Shown: positions 44,630 through 54,348 of the stretch, in pieces
Layout of the letters: each line of letters opens with the position of its first letter
Position numbering within the stretch: the first letter of the stretch is position 1
Source: Gemmatimonadota bacterium
Lineage (GTDB): Bacteria > Latescibacterota > UBA2968 > UBA8231
Assembly (NCBI GenBank): GCA_018660835.1
Contig: JABJJN010000014.1
Coordinates: 62,001-126,000 of the forward strand
Direction: 5' to 3'
Length of the DNA stretch: 64,000 bases
Notes under the pieces: generated by a model
What the model was told of the DNA's origin: nothing
Database searches by the model: none
The model's input: the letters and a program-made list of their open reading frames with translations, nothing else
Made by a program: the position numbers and the translations under genes

Positions 44630-46498
44630 ATGGCGCGCGAATTCAACTATAGCTGGTCCTGGGACCTGCGATCTTCCGCTGATGTCCTATGGCCCCTGGT
44701 GGCCGACACGGATCGCTTCAATCGGGATGCCGGTCTGCCCGTCGTCGAACGGGTTGCAACTGATACTGAAGAGCCAACGGTCGCGCGCCGTCATCTGCGA
44801 TTCCGGCGACTTGGCGTCACGGTTGAGTGGGTCGAAGAGCCCTTTGAGTGGGTCGAACCCTCATGCTTCGGTGTGATTCGTACCTATCGCAGCGGCCCCT
44901 TGCTGTCGATGCGTGTGCGTGTCGACCTGTTGCCACTGCCAGATGGTGGCACACGACTTCAATACGACGTTGCTGTGACGGCACGAAATGCGCTTGGGTG
45001 GACGGCGATCCCGATCCAGATCGGATGGCTGAGCTTTCGTGACTTCACACGCGTGTTCCGCGCCTATGACAAGAGCACCCATGATCACACCACCGATGCC
45101 TCGACCGCAGGTGGCCTCGTCACACGCATCCCCTCAACACCGGTCAAATTTGCCCGCGGCGGACGTCGTCGTCTGCAGGCGGCTCAGAATGCACTGCTGA
45201 CGGAAGGGATCGATGCCGACCTGGTTCCTCGTCTCACAGATGTGGTGGCCACATGTGATGATCTGAGCGCGCATCAACTGCGGCCATATGAATTGGCCGA
45301 CATCTGGGGCATACCACGTCGTCAGGTGTTGGAGGCCTGTCTCGTAGCCACCCGCTGTGGTCTGCTCGAATTCGAATGGCATCTGCTTTGCCCGCTCTGT
45401 CGAGGCGCCAAGGCCCGCACGCCGTCGCTGGGAGGAGTGGAGCCAGTCGTTCACTGTGATACGTGCAATATCGATTTTGAGGTGAATTTCGAGAGATCAG
45501 TCGAGCTGACCTTCCATCCCGATCCGGCGATTCGCGCGATTGTGCGGGGAGAATACTGTATCGCCGGACCGCGCGTGACACCCCATGTCGTGGCGCAACA
45601 GCTGCTGGCTCCGGGCGACAATCGCACGATCCAGCTGAATCTTGAACCGGGTTCCTACAGGGTTCGACTGCTGAATGAACGCGGCGTCCGCATCCTTCGT
45701 GCCGCTGCGGGTGGGCCCGATGACATTGCACTACCGATGCGTGCCGTCGGCTGGCCAGAGGGTGAACTCGACGTCAGCCTGACGCCCAAGCTGCATCTGC
45801 TCAACAAACTCGGCGCCGAGCAACTCGTCATCGTCGAGCGCCAGACGCTCAGCGATCAGGCCGCTACAGGAGCCGATGTGATCGGCCTGCAAAAATTCCG
45901 TGACCTGTTTGCTGCCGAAGCCCTGCGCCCCGGTGAACGCATCTCCGTCGGCAATCTGGCGGTACTGTTCACCGATCTCTATGGGTCGACGCAGATCTAT
46001 TCCAACATCGGTGATGCCACGGCCTTCGGTGTTGTCATGTCGCACTTCGACGTTTTGCGCGACGCCGTGAACCAGGAGGATGGTGCCGTCATCAAGACCA
46101 TGGGAGACTCGGTCATGGCCGTTTTCCGCCATCCTGTGCAGGCTCTGCGTGCTGTGCTTGCAGCGCAAGAGCAACTCGCTGGTGACAAGGGCGAGCTGTC
46201 CGGGCTGCGCCTCAAGGCGGGCATTCACTGGGGACCATGCATCAGTGTCACCCTCAATGGCAGCCTCGACTACTTTGGTACCACCGTGAATGTTGCTGCC
46301 AGACTTCAAGGCCTGTCAGAAGGAGATGATGTCGTCGTCTCCGATGCAATCTGCAACGATCCCGAGGTCGTCGATTTCCTCGAAGATCTTCCCGCCCACC
46401 TGCAGATAGATCACCTGGAGACCGAATTGCGTGGGTTCGACGGCACGAGCTTTGCCATCGCTCGTCTCGCATCGAAACAGAAACGCTGCACCGCCTGA
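44630..46498 (+). CDS. Class III nucleotide cyclase with SRPBCC-like and zinc-ribbon-like domains
   Basis: 622 residues from the ATG at 44630; a GTG at 44582 is possible. Residues 5-150 look like an SRPBCC/START-type ligand-binding fold (FNYSWSWDLRSSADVLWPLV). A middle domain of DUF5939 type has two CxxC pairs (CPLC, CDTC; residues 254-257, 276-279). The catalytic domain (about 440-610) has both metal Asp residues, VLFTDLYGST (Asp449) and KTMGDSVMAVF (Asp493), and the transition-state VNVAARLQG. It should be active and make cAMP or cGMP. No membrane segments. A strong terminator follows. Confidence 0.9.
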   Translation: MAREFNYSWSWDLRSSADVLWPLVADTDRFNRDAGLPVVERVATDTEEPTVARRHLRFRRLGVTVEWVEEPFEWVEPSCFGVIRTYRSGPLLSMRVRVDLLPLPDGGTRLQYDVAVTARNALGWTAIPIQIGWLSFRDFTRVFRAYDKSTHDHTTDASTAGGLVTRIPSTPVKFARGGRRRLQAAQNALLTEGIDADLVPRLTDVVATCDDLSAHQLRPYELADIWGIPRRQVLEACLVATRCGLLEFEWHLLCPLCRGAKARTPSLGGVEPVVHCDTCNIDFEVNFERSVELTFHPDPAIRAIVRGEYCIAGPRVTPHVVAQQLLAPGDNRTIQLNLEPGSYRVRLLNERGVRILRAAAGGPDDIALPMRAVGWPEGELDVSLTPKLHLLNKLGAEQLVIVERQTLSDQAATGADVIGLQKFRDLFAAEALRPGERISVGNLAVLFTDLYGSTQIYSNIGDATAFGVVMSHFDVLRDAVNQEDGAVIKTMGDSVMAVFRHPVQALRAVLAAQEQLAGDKGELSGLRLKAGIHWGPCISVTLNGSLDYFGTTVNVAARLQGLSEGDDVVVSDAICNDPEVVDFLEDLPAHLQIDHLETELRGFDGTSFAIARLASKQKRCTA

Positions 46499-46542
46499 GT
46501 CGAAACACGATGAAGCCGCTGGGTATCACTACGGACACAGAA

Positions 46543-46573
46543 AGAGCCCCTTGGATGCAATCCAAGGGGCTCT
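46543..46573. terminator. Strong bidirectional terminator hairpin
   Basis: A perfect 14-bp stem (AGAGCCCCTTGGAT and its complement) with a 3-base loop lies between the convergent cyclase and parvulin genes. On the plus strand it is followed by ATTTGTC and on the minus strand by TTCTGTG, both modestly T-rich, so it can stop transcription from both sides. Confidence 0.85.
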
Positions 46574-46600
46574 ATTTGTCTTCAATCCGCGAGGAGTGAA

Positions 46601-46882
46601 TTATTCGTCGCGATTCGTAATCTCGATCAGATGGAAGCCGAATTGCGTCTCGATCGGGCCGTGCACGACGCCGACTTCCTCGCTGAACACGACCTTGTCG
46701 AATTCAGCGACCATCATACCGGGAGAGAATTCCCCAAGCTTGCCACCTTCGCGACCTGACGGGCAGGTCGAGTGCTCCTTGGCGACATCGGCGAAGTCTT
46801 CGCCGTCGGCGATCTTCTGCTTGAGATCCGTGCACTCCTGTTCAGTCGCCACGAGAATGTGACGTGCCGCTGCCTTGGCCAT
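46601..46882 (-). CDS. Parvulin-type peptidyl-prolyl isomerase
   Basis: 93 residues, a single parvulin domain with no signal peptide, as in PpiC. Motifs: AAARHILVATEQECTDLKQK, FADVAKEHSTCPSGREGGKL, LGEFSPGMMVAEFDKVVFSE and PIETQFGFHLIEI. It catalyses cis-trans isomerisation of prolyl bonds in the cytosol. Divergent from the phosphatase gene at 47020, with the strong hairpin at its 3' end. Confidence 0.95.
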   Translation of the reverse strand: MAKAAARHILVATEQECTDLKQKIADGEDFADVAKEHSTCPSGREGGKLGEFSPGMMVAEFDKVVFSEEVGVVHGPIETQFGFHLIEITNRDE

Positions 46883-47019
46883 GGTGTCTTATCCGTTTTG
46901 GAGGGGTCCAATTCGATTGTGTGATCGAGGGAATGTACGATATCAGACGCAGGTGTGGGACCTTATGGGTCGATTTGCCAAGATTGACAGGGGAAATCCC
47001 GTGGCCCACTTTGCCCGCC

Positions 47020-47661
47020 ATGACGACGACACTCTATCTCATTCGCCATGGCGAAACCGAATTCAATACGCGAGGAATCTACCAGGGCCAGGCTGACAGC
47101 CCCCTGACACCGGATGGCGAGGCGCAGGCTCGGGCGTTGGCGCCTCGCATCGCTGGTTTTGACACGGCACGCAATCTCTATGCAAGCGACCTGACCCGCG
47201 CCTACCGTACAGCAGAATTCGTCGCCACGCCCAACCATCATCAGATTGTCACAGACGTAGGCCTACGAGAGCGCCACTACGGCATCTTCCAGGGGAAGGT
47301 GAAGAAGGAGATCTCTACCCAATTTCCGGACGTGTGGGAAAAATATCGATCGGGTGATCCCGACTATGCCATCCCTGACGGAGAGAGCCAACGACAATTT
47401 CTTGACCGTACCTGCGAGGTGATGACGAGGATTGCCGATGCCCATGAGGGCGAAGGAGTCGTTGCCGTCAGCCATGGCGGCACGCTGGGCGTGTTTGCCA
47501 AACACGTGCTCGGTCTCGAGATCAGCGCCCCACGGCCCTTCGATATTGGCAACACAAGTCTGACGATTGTCGAGAGAACGGCAGGAGTCTGGAAGATCCG
47601 CACTCTGGGCGAACTCGCCCATCTGCAGCGTCTTCCGGGAATGAATCAGACAGAGGGCTGA
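47020..47661 (+). CDS. Histidine phosphatase (phosphoglycerate mutase family)
   Basis: 213 residues from the ATG at 47020, directly before TTTLYLIRHGETEFNTRG, which carries the phospho-His. The second catalytic block is VVAVSHGGTLGVF, and the middle has DLTRAYRTAEF and RERHYGIFQGK. Length and motifs suit a cofactor-dependent-mutase-like phosphatase (CobC/GpmB group). Substrate not predictable. The open frame upstream of the ATG is the promoter region of the divergent parvulin gene. Confidence 0.92.
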   Translation: MTTTLYLIRHGETEFNTRGIYQGQADSPLTPDGEAQARALAPRIAGFDTARNLYASDLTRAYRTAEFVATPNHHQIVTDVGLRERHYGIFQGKVKKEISTQFPDVWEKYRSGDPDYAIPDGESQRQFLDRTCEVMTRIADAHEGEGVVAVSHGGTLGVFAKHVLGLEISAPRPFDIGNTSLTIVERTAGVWKIRTLGELAHLQRLPGMNQTEG

Positions 47662-47671
47662 CGATACCTAC

Positions 47672-48874
47672 ATGGACACACCAACGATCGCACGCATTGA
47701 AGTATTCCGCCTGGAACCTCCCCCGGCGCAGAACGAGGGTAGCGCTGCCTGGCGACCAGGCTGGCATCACACCTTCCGTCAGGCGACCCCCTTCGATCGT
47801 TTTGACCAGCCCGTGAATCGTCGCGAACCGGGCGGTATGATCTGGGTTAAGGCGACGGCCAGTGATGGCACCTACGGTCTGGGTAGCACGGATACGGGCG
47901 AAACCGCTGCCATCATCATCGAGCACACTCTCGGCCCCGCAGTGATCGGCCAGCAGGTGGGAGCCATCGATGCCTGCAACGATCGCATGTGGCACGCCTG
48001 CCTGTCCTTCGGCATGGAAGGTCTCGCCGCCCGCGCTGTCGCCGGAGTAGATCTGGCCCTATGGGATCTGTGGGGCAAACATGCCGATCAACCCGTCTAT
48101 CGTCTCGCAGGTGGCCCACACCGCCAATCCGTTCCGTGCTATCTGACAGGCAACGATGTCGATTGGGGGTTGGAGCTTGGCTTTCGCAAGTTCAAGCTCG
48201 CGCGCCCTCATTCTGTCTACGATGGCCACGCCGGTATCGAAGGAACCGTCGAGATGATCGCCCGCACACGGGAGATGATTGGCGCCGATGCTGATCTCAT
48301 GCTCGACTGTTGGATGGCCTACGATGTGGACTATGCAGCACGTATGTGCGAAGCACTCAAGCCATATCGCATGGCCTGGATGGAGGAGATGCTCCCCTAC
48401 TGGAATTATGAGGGGTACAGAACCTTGCGTCAGCGCGTCCCCTGGCAGACGATGGCCACCGGCGAGCACTGGTCCACCAAACATCCAGGAATCCGTGCCG
48501 TGAATGATCGGCTTGTTGATCTGATTCAGGCGGACCTCAAGTGGATCGGTGGTTTCACAGAGGCTCTCAAACTGTCTCATGCGGCAGATGCAGCAGGAAT
48601 CCCCATGTGCCTGCACACGGGGGCAAATGAACTCTACGGGCAGCACTGGACCTTCGCCGCTCCGAATGTTCATCTCATCGAATACATTCAGTTCTCCGAT
48701 CCTGGTATCCCACTCGAAGAATGCAATCTCGCCTCATCGTCCGCCGCCGGCCGTCGAGCCTACCGGGCGACGCCGGGTACACCCGTCCCACAGAATGGTC
48801 AAATGGGTCTGCCCCCTGGCCCGGGGTTTGGTCTCGAGATCCCCTTGCAATGGCTGGTTCCTTGGAAGTCATGA
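47672..48874 (+). CDS. Enolase-superfamily dehydratase, L-rhamnonate-dehydratase-like
   Basis: 400 residues. N-terminal capping domain, then a barrel with KFKLARPH (Lys175, His180), metal ligands Asp212 (LMLDCWM), Glu238/239 (WMEEMLPYWNYEGY) and Glu265 (ATGEHWSTK), and late His315 (CLHTGANE). The WxEE-LP-Y and GEH patterns are those of L-rhamnonate dehydratase and close relatives. It would dehydrate a sugar acid to a 2-keto-3-deoxy acid. It starts 10 bases after the phosphatase gene. Confidence 0.85.
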   Translation: MDTPTIARIEVFRLEPPPAQNEGSAAWRPGWHHTFRQATPFDRFDQPVNRREPGGMIWVKATASDGTYGLGSTDTGETAAIIIEHTLGPAVIGQQVGAIDACNDRMWHACLSFGMEGLAARAVAGVDLALWDLWGKHADQPVYRLAGGPHRQSVPCYLTGNDVDWGLELGFRKFKLARPHSVYDGHAGIEGTVEMIARTREMIGADADLMLDCWMAYDVDYAARMCEALKPYRMAWMEEMLPYWNYEGYRTLRQRVPWQTMATGEHWSTKHPGIRAVNDRLVDLIQADLKWIGGFTEALKLSHAADAAGIPMCLHTGANELYGQHWTFAAPNVHLIEYIQFSDPGIPLEECNLASSSAAGRRAYRATPGTPVPQNGQMGLPPGPGFGLEIPLQWLVPWKS

Positions 48875-49040
48875 TTCTCTTCACCTGATGCAGTTGATGG
48901 ATCCGCCTACAGGGTTGGCGTTTCCCCGTCGATCTGACGGCTCTATCTTCCACGGCTGAGCTGGGCCTCTTGTGGGCACCCGGTCGGACGCTGCCATCGA
49001 GGCACGCCTCCACTCTTTAAGCTCTTCGAACAGGTGCAAG

Positions 49041-50357
49041 ATGACGCAATCCGCTGGCGGGGAGCGCACGGGACTGCCGTCCCTCTCCGAGAATCAGATT
49101 CTGCGCTACGTGGCCTTCACTCTGCTGTATGCGGCGCAGGGCCTGCCCTATGGCTTGTTGTCCGTCGCCGTCCCAGCCTACATGGCCGAACAGGGACTCA
49201 CACCGGCGCAGATCGGTTCCTTCATGGGCATCATCTTGCTCCCGTGGAGTCTGAAACTCATCAATGGTCCCATTATGGATCGCTGGAGTTTCCTCGCCAT
49301 GGGTCGTCGCCGTCCCTGGGTCTTGTGGGCCCAGGCGGGAATGATCCTGACATCCCTTGTCATGGCCGCGATCCCCAACCCCCTGCAGCACCTGGCGTTG
49401 CTCACGGCAGCGGGTTTTGTCATGAACTTCTTCACCGCCTTTCAGGATGTCGCCGTCGATGGCATGGCCGTCGAGCTGATCCCCATCGAACAGCAACCGC
49501 GCGCCAATGGTTTCATGTGGGGAGGCAAAGTACTGGGTGGCGCCGCAGCGACGGCGGGTGGTGCGTGGATCATGAGTGCTTTCGGTCTCGGTGCGGCTCT
49601 GCTGGCTCAGGCCATCGTCGTCGGCGTCGTCATGCTCATCCCCTTACTGGCACGCGAACATGCAGGTGAACGGCTGCTGCCGTGGTCAGTGGGCAGGGCA
49701 TCGGAATTGACGAAAAGCTTGCAGCTGGAAAGCTTCAGAGAGATCGCTCGTTCCCTGAAGCGTGTCGTCCTGATGCCGGTCAGTCTCTTCGCAGGTTTTG
49801 TTTTCTTCGCCTACAACCTGATTCGTGGATTCCTCGACGCCCTGTTGCCTGTACTCACGGTGCAGGAAATGGGCTGGAGCCACACCGACTTTTCCGAATT
49901 CTCGGCGTTGGCAGGCAGCATCGCTGGAATTCTTGGGATGGTCATCGGGGGAATCCTTGTAGAACATGTGGGACGTCGCAGAACGATCGGCATCGGGGTT
50001 TTCATTCTGTCAGGTGGATCCATCGCCATGGCGTTGCTTGCAGCCTCATGGTCGCAGCGATTGCCCGCTCAGTCCTTCATCGCCGCCTATCATGTGATCG
50101 ACACCCTCGTGAGTATCTCTTTCCTGGCGACGATGATGGCCATCTCCTGGAAGCGGGTCGCAGCGACACAGTTCTCGCTCTATATGGCCATCGCCAACAT
50201 GGGTCTGTCCGGTGGCGCTGCCCTGATGGGCCCCCTACAAGGGATCTTCTCCTATCCGCACCTGTTCTACGTCGTCGCAGGCTGGAGTTGTGTAGTGATG
50301 GTCGGCTTGCGCTTCATCAACGTCGACAGTCACCTGAAACGAATGGAAGATCTCTAG
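49041..50357 (+). CDS. AmpG-like major facilitator transporter
   Basis: 438 residues from the ATG at 49041, with about twelve helices. The AmpG/acetyl-CoA-transporter pattern is seen: TLLYAAQGLPYGLLSVAVPA, the loop PIMDRWSFLAMGRRRPWVLW, and NFFTAFQDVAVDGMAVELIP. AmpG proteins import anhydro-muropeptides for cell-wall recycling; this one may also carry another substrate. The FKBP gene begins at its stop codon. The 166 bases upstream of the ATG hold no clear promoter. Confidence 0.85.
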   Translation: MTQSAGGERTGLPSLSENQILRYVAFTLLYAAQGLPYGLLSVAVPAYMAEQGLTPAQIGSFMGIILLPWSLKLINGPIMDRWSFLAMGRRRPWVLWAQAGMILTSLVMAAIPNPLQHLALLTAAGFVMNFFTAFQDVAVDGMAVELIPIEQQPRANGFMWGGKVLGGAAATAGGAWIMSAFGLGAALLAQAIVVGVVMLIPLLAREHAGERLLPWSVGRASELTKSLQLESFREIARSLKRVVLMPVSLFAGFVFFAYNLIRGFLDALLPVLTVQEMGWSHTDFSEFSALAGSIAGILGMVIGGILVEHVGRRRTIGIGVFILSGGSIAMALLAASWSQRLPAQSFIAAYHVIDTLVSISFLATMMAISWKRVAATQFSLYMAIANMGLSGGAALMGPLQGIFSYPHLFYVVAGWSCVVMVGLRFINVDSHLKRMEDL

Positions 50358-50779
50358 TGGGCTGGCTGAAGGATCTTCTACTCGGTACTTCGTCAAAACC
50401 CGCCGCCACGGGTGGCCCAACAAAGGTCGCTGAAGGTGACTACGAGACAACATCGACGGGCCTCATGATCCATGATCTGACCACTGGATCAGGGGCGTCG
50501 CCGTCGAAGGGTCAGAAGGTGACCGTCCACTACAGTGGCTGGCTGACGAATGGCAAGCAATTCGACAGCTCGCGAAAAAAGGACAAACCCTTCACTTTCA
50601 ATATTGGCCGTCGCAAAGTGATTCGTGGCTGGGATGAAGGGGTGATGTCGATGCAGGTCGGTGGCCTGCGGCAGCTCAAGGTTCCATCCGCCCTCGGCTA
50701 TGGCGCCGTCGGTTCACCACCCGCTATTCCGAAGAATGCGACGCTTATCTTCGAAGTCGAACTACTAGCGATAGAATAG
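50357..50779 (+). CDS. FKBP-type peptidyl-prolyl isomerase
   Basis: 140 residues. The GTG at 50357 overlaps the transporter TAG stop by one base. Residues 1-35 are a short amphipathic lead (GWLKDLLLGTSSKP). Residues 40-138 are one FKBP domain with VTVHYSGWLTNGKQFDSS, RKVIRGWDEGVMSMQVGG, LKVPSALGYG and NATLIFEVELLAIE. No export signal, so cytosolic. It is translationally coupled to the transporter and followed by purM after 4 bases. Confidence 0.95.
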   Translation: MGWLKDLLLGTSSKPAATGGPTKVAEGDYETTSTGLMIHDLTTGSGASPSKGQKVTVHYSGWLTNGKQFDSSRKKDKPFTFNIGRRKVIRGWDEGVMSMQVGGLRQLKVPSALGYGAVGSPPAIPKNATLIFEVELLAIE

Positions 50780-50783
50780 GATC

Positions 50784-51824
50784 ATGACCGAAAGACTTTC
50801 CTACGCAGCGACGGGTGTCGACATCGACGCCACGGACGCCGTCAAGCGCCGCATGGCGGATGCCGTCAACAGTGGCGATCCCCGGGTCCTCAACCAACTC
50901 GGCGCCTTTGCGCCCCTGGTTCAGGGCACGTTCCCAGGAATGAATGAGCCATTGCTCGTCATCAAGACGGACGAACCGGGATCAAAACAGAAACTCGCCG
51001 TCGAACTCGATCGCATCGAGGATCTCAGCCACGATCTGGTGAATCACACGGTCAATGATGTGGTCATGATGGGTGCCCATCCCATGTATGTCACGGACTG
51101 CATCGTCTGCGGTACCCTCGACAAGGATCTGGTTCCGCGTCTCGTTGTGGGCATGGCAGACGCCTGCAAAAAGCAGGACTGCGTGCTGATCGGTGGAGAA
51201 ACCTCCGTGCAGCCCGGTGTGGTAACGGATGGACTCTTTGTCTTGTCGGCCACCGTCGTCGGCGTCGTGGATCGAGCCAAAGCGATTGACGGGAGCAAGA
51301 TCGCTGCGGGCGATGTCGTACTGAGTGTTGCGTCGAATGGCCTGCACACCAACGGCTATACCCTCGTGCGCACGCAACTGGAGCGTCGACCTGCCTTCGG
51401 TGAGATGGATCTGGAAGGCGAGCGACTGCTCGATGTCATCATGCGACCCCACACGGGATACTACCCTGCACTACGCGAGATCCTCGGTGATGAGTCGCTG
51501 CATGGTCTTGCCCACATCACGGGGGGTGGGATCGTCGATAATCTCGAACGCGTTGTCACAGGTGCGGTCGACGCCGTCGTCGATCTATCCAGTCTGCGTG
51601 TGCCACCCGTGTTCAAAGCGATCCGCGAGGAGGGCAATGTCGAGGACGATGATATGCTACGGACCTTCAATCTCGGCGTCGGTCTGACCATGGTCTGTGC
51701 GCCGGATGCTGTAGATCGTCTCGCAGCACACGTCGCCGCCAGCGGTCTCGAGGTCTGGCAGATTGGTACGATCACCGAAGGATCGGGCAACGTGCAACTA
51801 CAGGGTGCCGTAGACTGGTCTTAG
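50784..51824 (+). CDS. purM: Phosphoribosylformylglycinamidine cyclo-ligase
   Basis: 346 residues, full length. Motifs: YAATGVDIDATDAVKRRM, LVIKTDEPGSKQKLA, NDVVMMGAHPMYVTDCI, CVLIGGETSVQPG, SNGLHTNGYTLVR, HITGGGIVDNLERV and FNLGVGLTMV. It makes aminoimidazole ribonucleotide in purine synthesis. The first motif reads LSYAATGVDID where SYKDAGVDID is usual, a common variation. Its stop lies in a 19-bp tandem repeat. Confidence 0.95.
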   Translation: MTERLSYAATGVDIDATDAVKRRMADAVNSGDPRVLNQLGAFAPLVQGTFPGMNEPLLVIKTDEPGSKQKLAVELDRIEDLSHDLVNHTVNDVVMMGAHPMYVTDCIVCGTLDKDLVPRLVVGMADACKKQDCVLIGGETSVQPGVVTDGLFVLSATVVGVVDRAKAIDGSKIAAGDVVLSVASNGLHTNGYTLVRTQLERRPAFGEMDLEGERLLDVIMRPHTGYYPALREILGDESLHGLAHITGGGIVDNLERVVTGAVDAVVDLSSLRVPPVFKAIREEGNVEDDDMLRTFNLGVGLTMVCAPDAVDRLAAHVAASGLEVWQIGTITEGSGNVQLQGAVDWS

Positions 51825-51849
51825 GACATCAGACTGGTCCTTGTACATC
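51812..51849. repeat. 19-bp tandem repeat spanning the purM stop codon
   Basis: Units 51812-51830 and 51831-51849 agree at 16 of 19 positions (both begin AGACTGGTC and end ACATC). The purM TAG is in unit 1. Unit 2 has TTG at that place and lies in the 46-bp space before the convergent copA gene. It looks like a recent slippage duplication. No terminator hairpin is seen here. Confidence 0.6.
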
Positions 51850-51870
51850 GTCTGGCGTTTACGTGTGGAT

Positions 51871-54132
51871 TCAAGATCTGCGCAGCTTGCGCCCCAGACG
51901 CAGACTGTTTGAAACAACACTGACACTGGAGAACGCCATGGCCAGTGCCGCCAGGATCGGATGTAGGGAGCGAACCATCATGGGCAACCCCTTGAATGGA
52001 AACAGGCCCCCCGCCGCGATGGGGATCAATATCACGTTGTAGAAGAAGGCCCAGAAGAGATTCTGCCGAATCGTCTTCATCGTCGCCCGACTCAAAGCGA
52101 TCGCCTCCGCAACAGACCGCAGATCGCCACGCATGAGGGTCACGTCTGCTGCCTCCATGGCGATGTCCGTGCCCGTACCGATAGCGAATCCAACATCCGC
52201 AACGACGAGGGCTGGCGCGTCATTGATGCCATCCCCCACCATCGCCACAGCACCTGCGGTCCCAGCCTGCAATTCTTCGATGACTTTTGCTTTGTCTTGC
52301 GGCAGGACCTCCGCTCGCACTTCCTTAATCCCGGCAACCTCGGCAATACGACGCGCCGTTGTCTTATTGTCGCCAGTGAGCATGACCACGCGTGCCCCCT
52401 GTTTGACCATCGACGCCACGGCCGCCGTGGACCCCTCTTTCACACTGTCGGCGACACCGATCAGCCCCTGGGCGATCCCATCGACCGAGACCCACACCAC
52501 GGTCAGGGCCCGCTCTTCCATCTCTTGGGCACCAAGATCAAAAGGCGTCGTGACCACGCTTTGCTCAAGCATCAGTCGCCGTGTGCCAATCAGCACCTGG
52601 CCCGCCTCGATGCGGGCACGGATGCCACGCCCCGGCATGGCTTCAAATTCATCTGCTTCAGGTAGTTGCAGACTCTGTTGCTGTGCTGCGGCAACCACTG
52701 CCTGCGCCAGCGGGTGTTCACTGCGGCTTTCGGCGGCAGCAGCGAGGCGTAGGAGATCTGTCTTCGATTCGGCAACGACATCCATCACCGTCGGTTCGCC
52801 CGTCGTGATCGTCCCCGTCTTGTCGAGGACGATGATATCGATCTGTTCTGCTCGTTCGAGTGCTTCTGAGGAGCGAAAGAGGATGCCCACGCGAGCTCCC
52901 CTGCCGGTGCCAACCATGACCGCCGTCGGTGTTGCCAGCCCGAGAGCACATGGACAGGCGATCACCAACACCGCGACAAAACGGATCAGTGCCGGTGTCA
53001 CCCCCACACCCAGCAGCAGCCACCAGAGCAGGAAGGTCAGTGTCGCCACAACGAGCACGACCGGGACAAAGACGGCGGCGACACGATCGGCGAGCCGCTG
53101 AATCGGCGCCTTGCTCCCTTGGGCCTGCTGCACGAGGCGTACGATCTGTGCCAGCGTTGTATCGGCACCCACGCGAGTCGCTTCGTAGCGCAAGGCACCC
53201 ATCTGATTCACCGTCGCCCCTGTAACGAAGTCTCCCGGTTCTTTCTCCACAGGCATGCTTTCACCCGTCAGCATGCTCTCATCGACTGTTGAGTGCCCAT
53301 CGACGATCCGACCGTCCACGGGGATTCTCTCGCCCGGTCGTACGAGGAGCAGATCGCCGACGACGACTTCCTTCACCGGGAGTTCTTGCTCATGATTGTC
53401 ACGCACCACGCGGGCGGTGTTCGGTGTGAGACTCAACAATCCCTTGATCGCCTCACCCGTTTCTCCCTTGGCACGCACCTCAAGCAACTTGCCAAGTTTG
53501 ATCAGTGTGATGATGAGCGCCGCCGTCTCGAAATAGACATGGTCTCCTGCGGCATTGCTCCCCAGAGAGAGGGTCGTCGCAACGATCACGCTATAGCCAA
53601 AAGCCACGGAGGAACCCATGGCGACGAGAACATCCATGTTGGCAGAGCCATTGCGCAGTGACATCCAGCCACCGCGGTAGTAGTCGTAGCCAACGTAGAA
53701 TTGCACAGGTGCGGCGAGGAGGAACATGAGCCAGCTCACTGAAGGATCATGCGCCCAGGTACCAAGCAGTGAGAAATCACGCGCCATACTCAGCACAAAG
53801 AGCGGCGCCGCGAAGAGGATACCCACACCTAACTTGCGAGTCTGAGTAGAGATCTCCTGCTTGCGGGCAGCGGCTTCTGCGTCCGCAAGATCCTCACTCG
53901 GCGTGCCATCCTGATTCGTCGAGCGCACGACACCATAGCCGGCCCACTCAATGCGCTCCACGAGTCGGTCGACGTCCACCGCCTCGCCATCGAAGCTGAC
54001 TGTCACCCGTTCAGAGGCATAGTTCACCACCGCATCGCTGACACCATCCGTCTTCTTCAGCGTGCGCTCCACAGTGGCAACGCAATTGGCACACATCATC
54101 CCTGTGACGGCGAGAGTCAACTCTTGCTGCAT
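51871..54132 (-). CDS. copA: Copper-translocating P-type ATPase
   Basis: 753 residues. One N-terminal HMA domain with GMMCANC (Cys14, Cys17), then eight helices, phosphatase TGES, membrane CPC at 393-395 (IACPCALG), phosphorylation site DKTGT (Asp437), HP motif SEHPLAQ and GDGINDAP. The CPC and the C-terminal motifs ([33 protein letters not shown]) are those of Cu(I) exporters. It pumps Cu+ out of the cytosol. It starts 6 bases after the copper chaperone gene, with which it forms an operon. Confidence 0.96.
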   Translation of the reverse strand: MQQELTLAVTGMMCANCVATVERTLKKTDGVSDAVVNYASERVTVSFDGEAVDVDRLVERIEWAGYGVVRSTNQDGTPSEDLADAEAAARKQEISTQTRKLGVGILFAAPLFVLSMARDFSLLGTWAHDPSVSWLMFLLAAPVQFYVGYDYYRGGWMSLRNGSANMDVLVAMGSSVAFGYSVIVATTLSLGSNAAGDHVYFETAALIITLIKLGKLLEVRAKGETGEAIKGLLSLTPNTARVVRDNHEQELPVKEVVVGDLLLVRPGERIPVDGRIVDGHSTVDESMLTGESMPVEKEPGDFVTGATVNQMGALRYEATRVGADTTLAQIVRLVQQAQGSKAPIQRLADRVAAVFVPVVLVVATLTFLLWWLLLGVGVTPALIRFVAVLVIACPCALGLATPTAVMVGTGRGARVGILFRSSEALERAEQIDIIVLDKTGTITTGEPTVMDVVAESKTDLLRLAAAAESRSEHPLAQAVVAAAQQQSLQLPEADEFEAMPGRGIRARIEAGQVLIGTRRLMLEQSVVTTPFDLGAQEMEERALTVVWVSVDGIAQGLIGVADSVKEGSTAAVASMVKQGARVVMLTGDNKTTARRIAEVAGIKEVRAEVLPQDKAKVIEELQAGTAGAVAMVGDGINDAPALVVADVGFAIGTGTDIAMEAADVTLMRGDLRSVAEAIALSRATMKTIRQNLFWAFFYNVILIPIAAGGLFPFKGLPMMVRSLHPILAALAMAFSSVSVVSNSLRLGRKLRRS

Positions 54133-54138
54133 GGGGAT

Positions 54139-54348
54139 TCACTCCGCCGGCGCGAAGTCGATCTCTCGCAGCAGGGCATCGATGGCTTGCCAGTCGGTTG
54201 TCTCAGGGTCCCATACGACGGTGACCGTCTTGGCCGCCTCTTCCGCCGTCACCTCCTCCACACCCGCCAATTCGCCCACTTCTCGCTGAATCGTGGCCAC
54301 GCAGTGGCCACAGGAGATTCCGGGAACGGCGACAGTCTTCGTCATCAT
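54139..54348 (-). CDS. copZ: Copper chaperone, heavy-metal-associated domain
   Basis: 69 residues, a single HMA domain. The metal site is PGISCGHCVATI (Cys13, Cys16). Residues 29-57 (GVEEVTAEEAAKTVTVVWDP and onward) are nearly repeated in the protein at 57680. Cytosolic; it hands Cu+ to the ATPase encoded directly downstream. Two ATGs in a row at 54348 and 54345, with AAAGGA just upstream favouring the second by spacing. Confidence 0.92.
   Translation of the reverse strand: MMTKTVAVPGISCGHCVATIQREVGELAGVEEVTAEEAAKTVTVVWDPETTDWQAIDALLREIDFAPAE

Noticed and set aside
49682..50779. Plus-strand frame of 365 codons across the end of the transporter gene
   Set aside because: Only the last 140 codons are real (the FKBP gene from GTG 50357). 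The upstream part merely overlaps the transporter in another frame.
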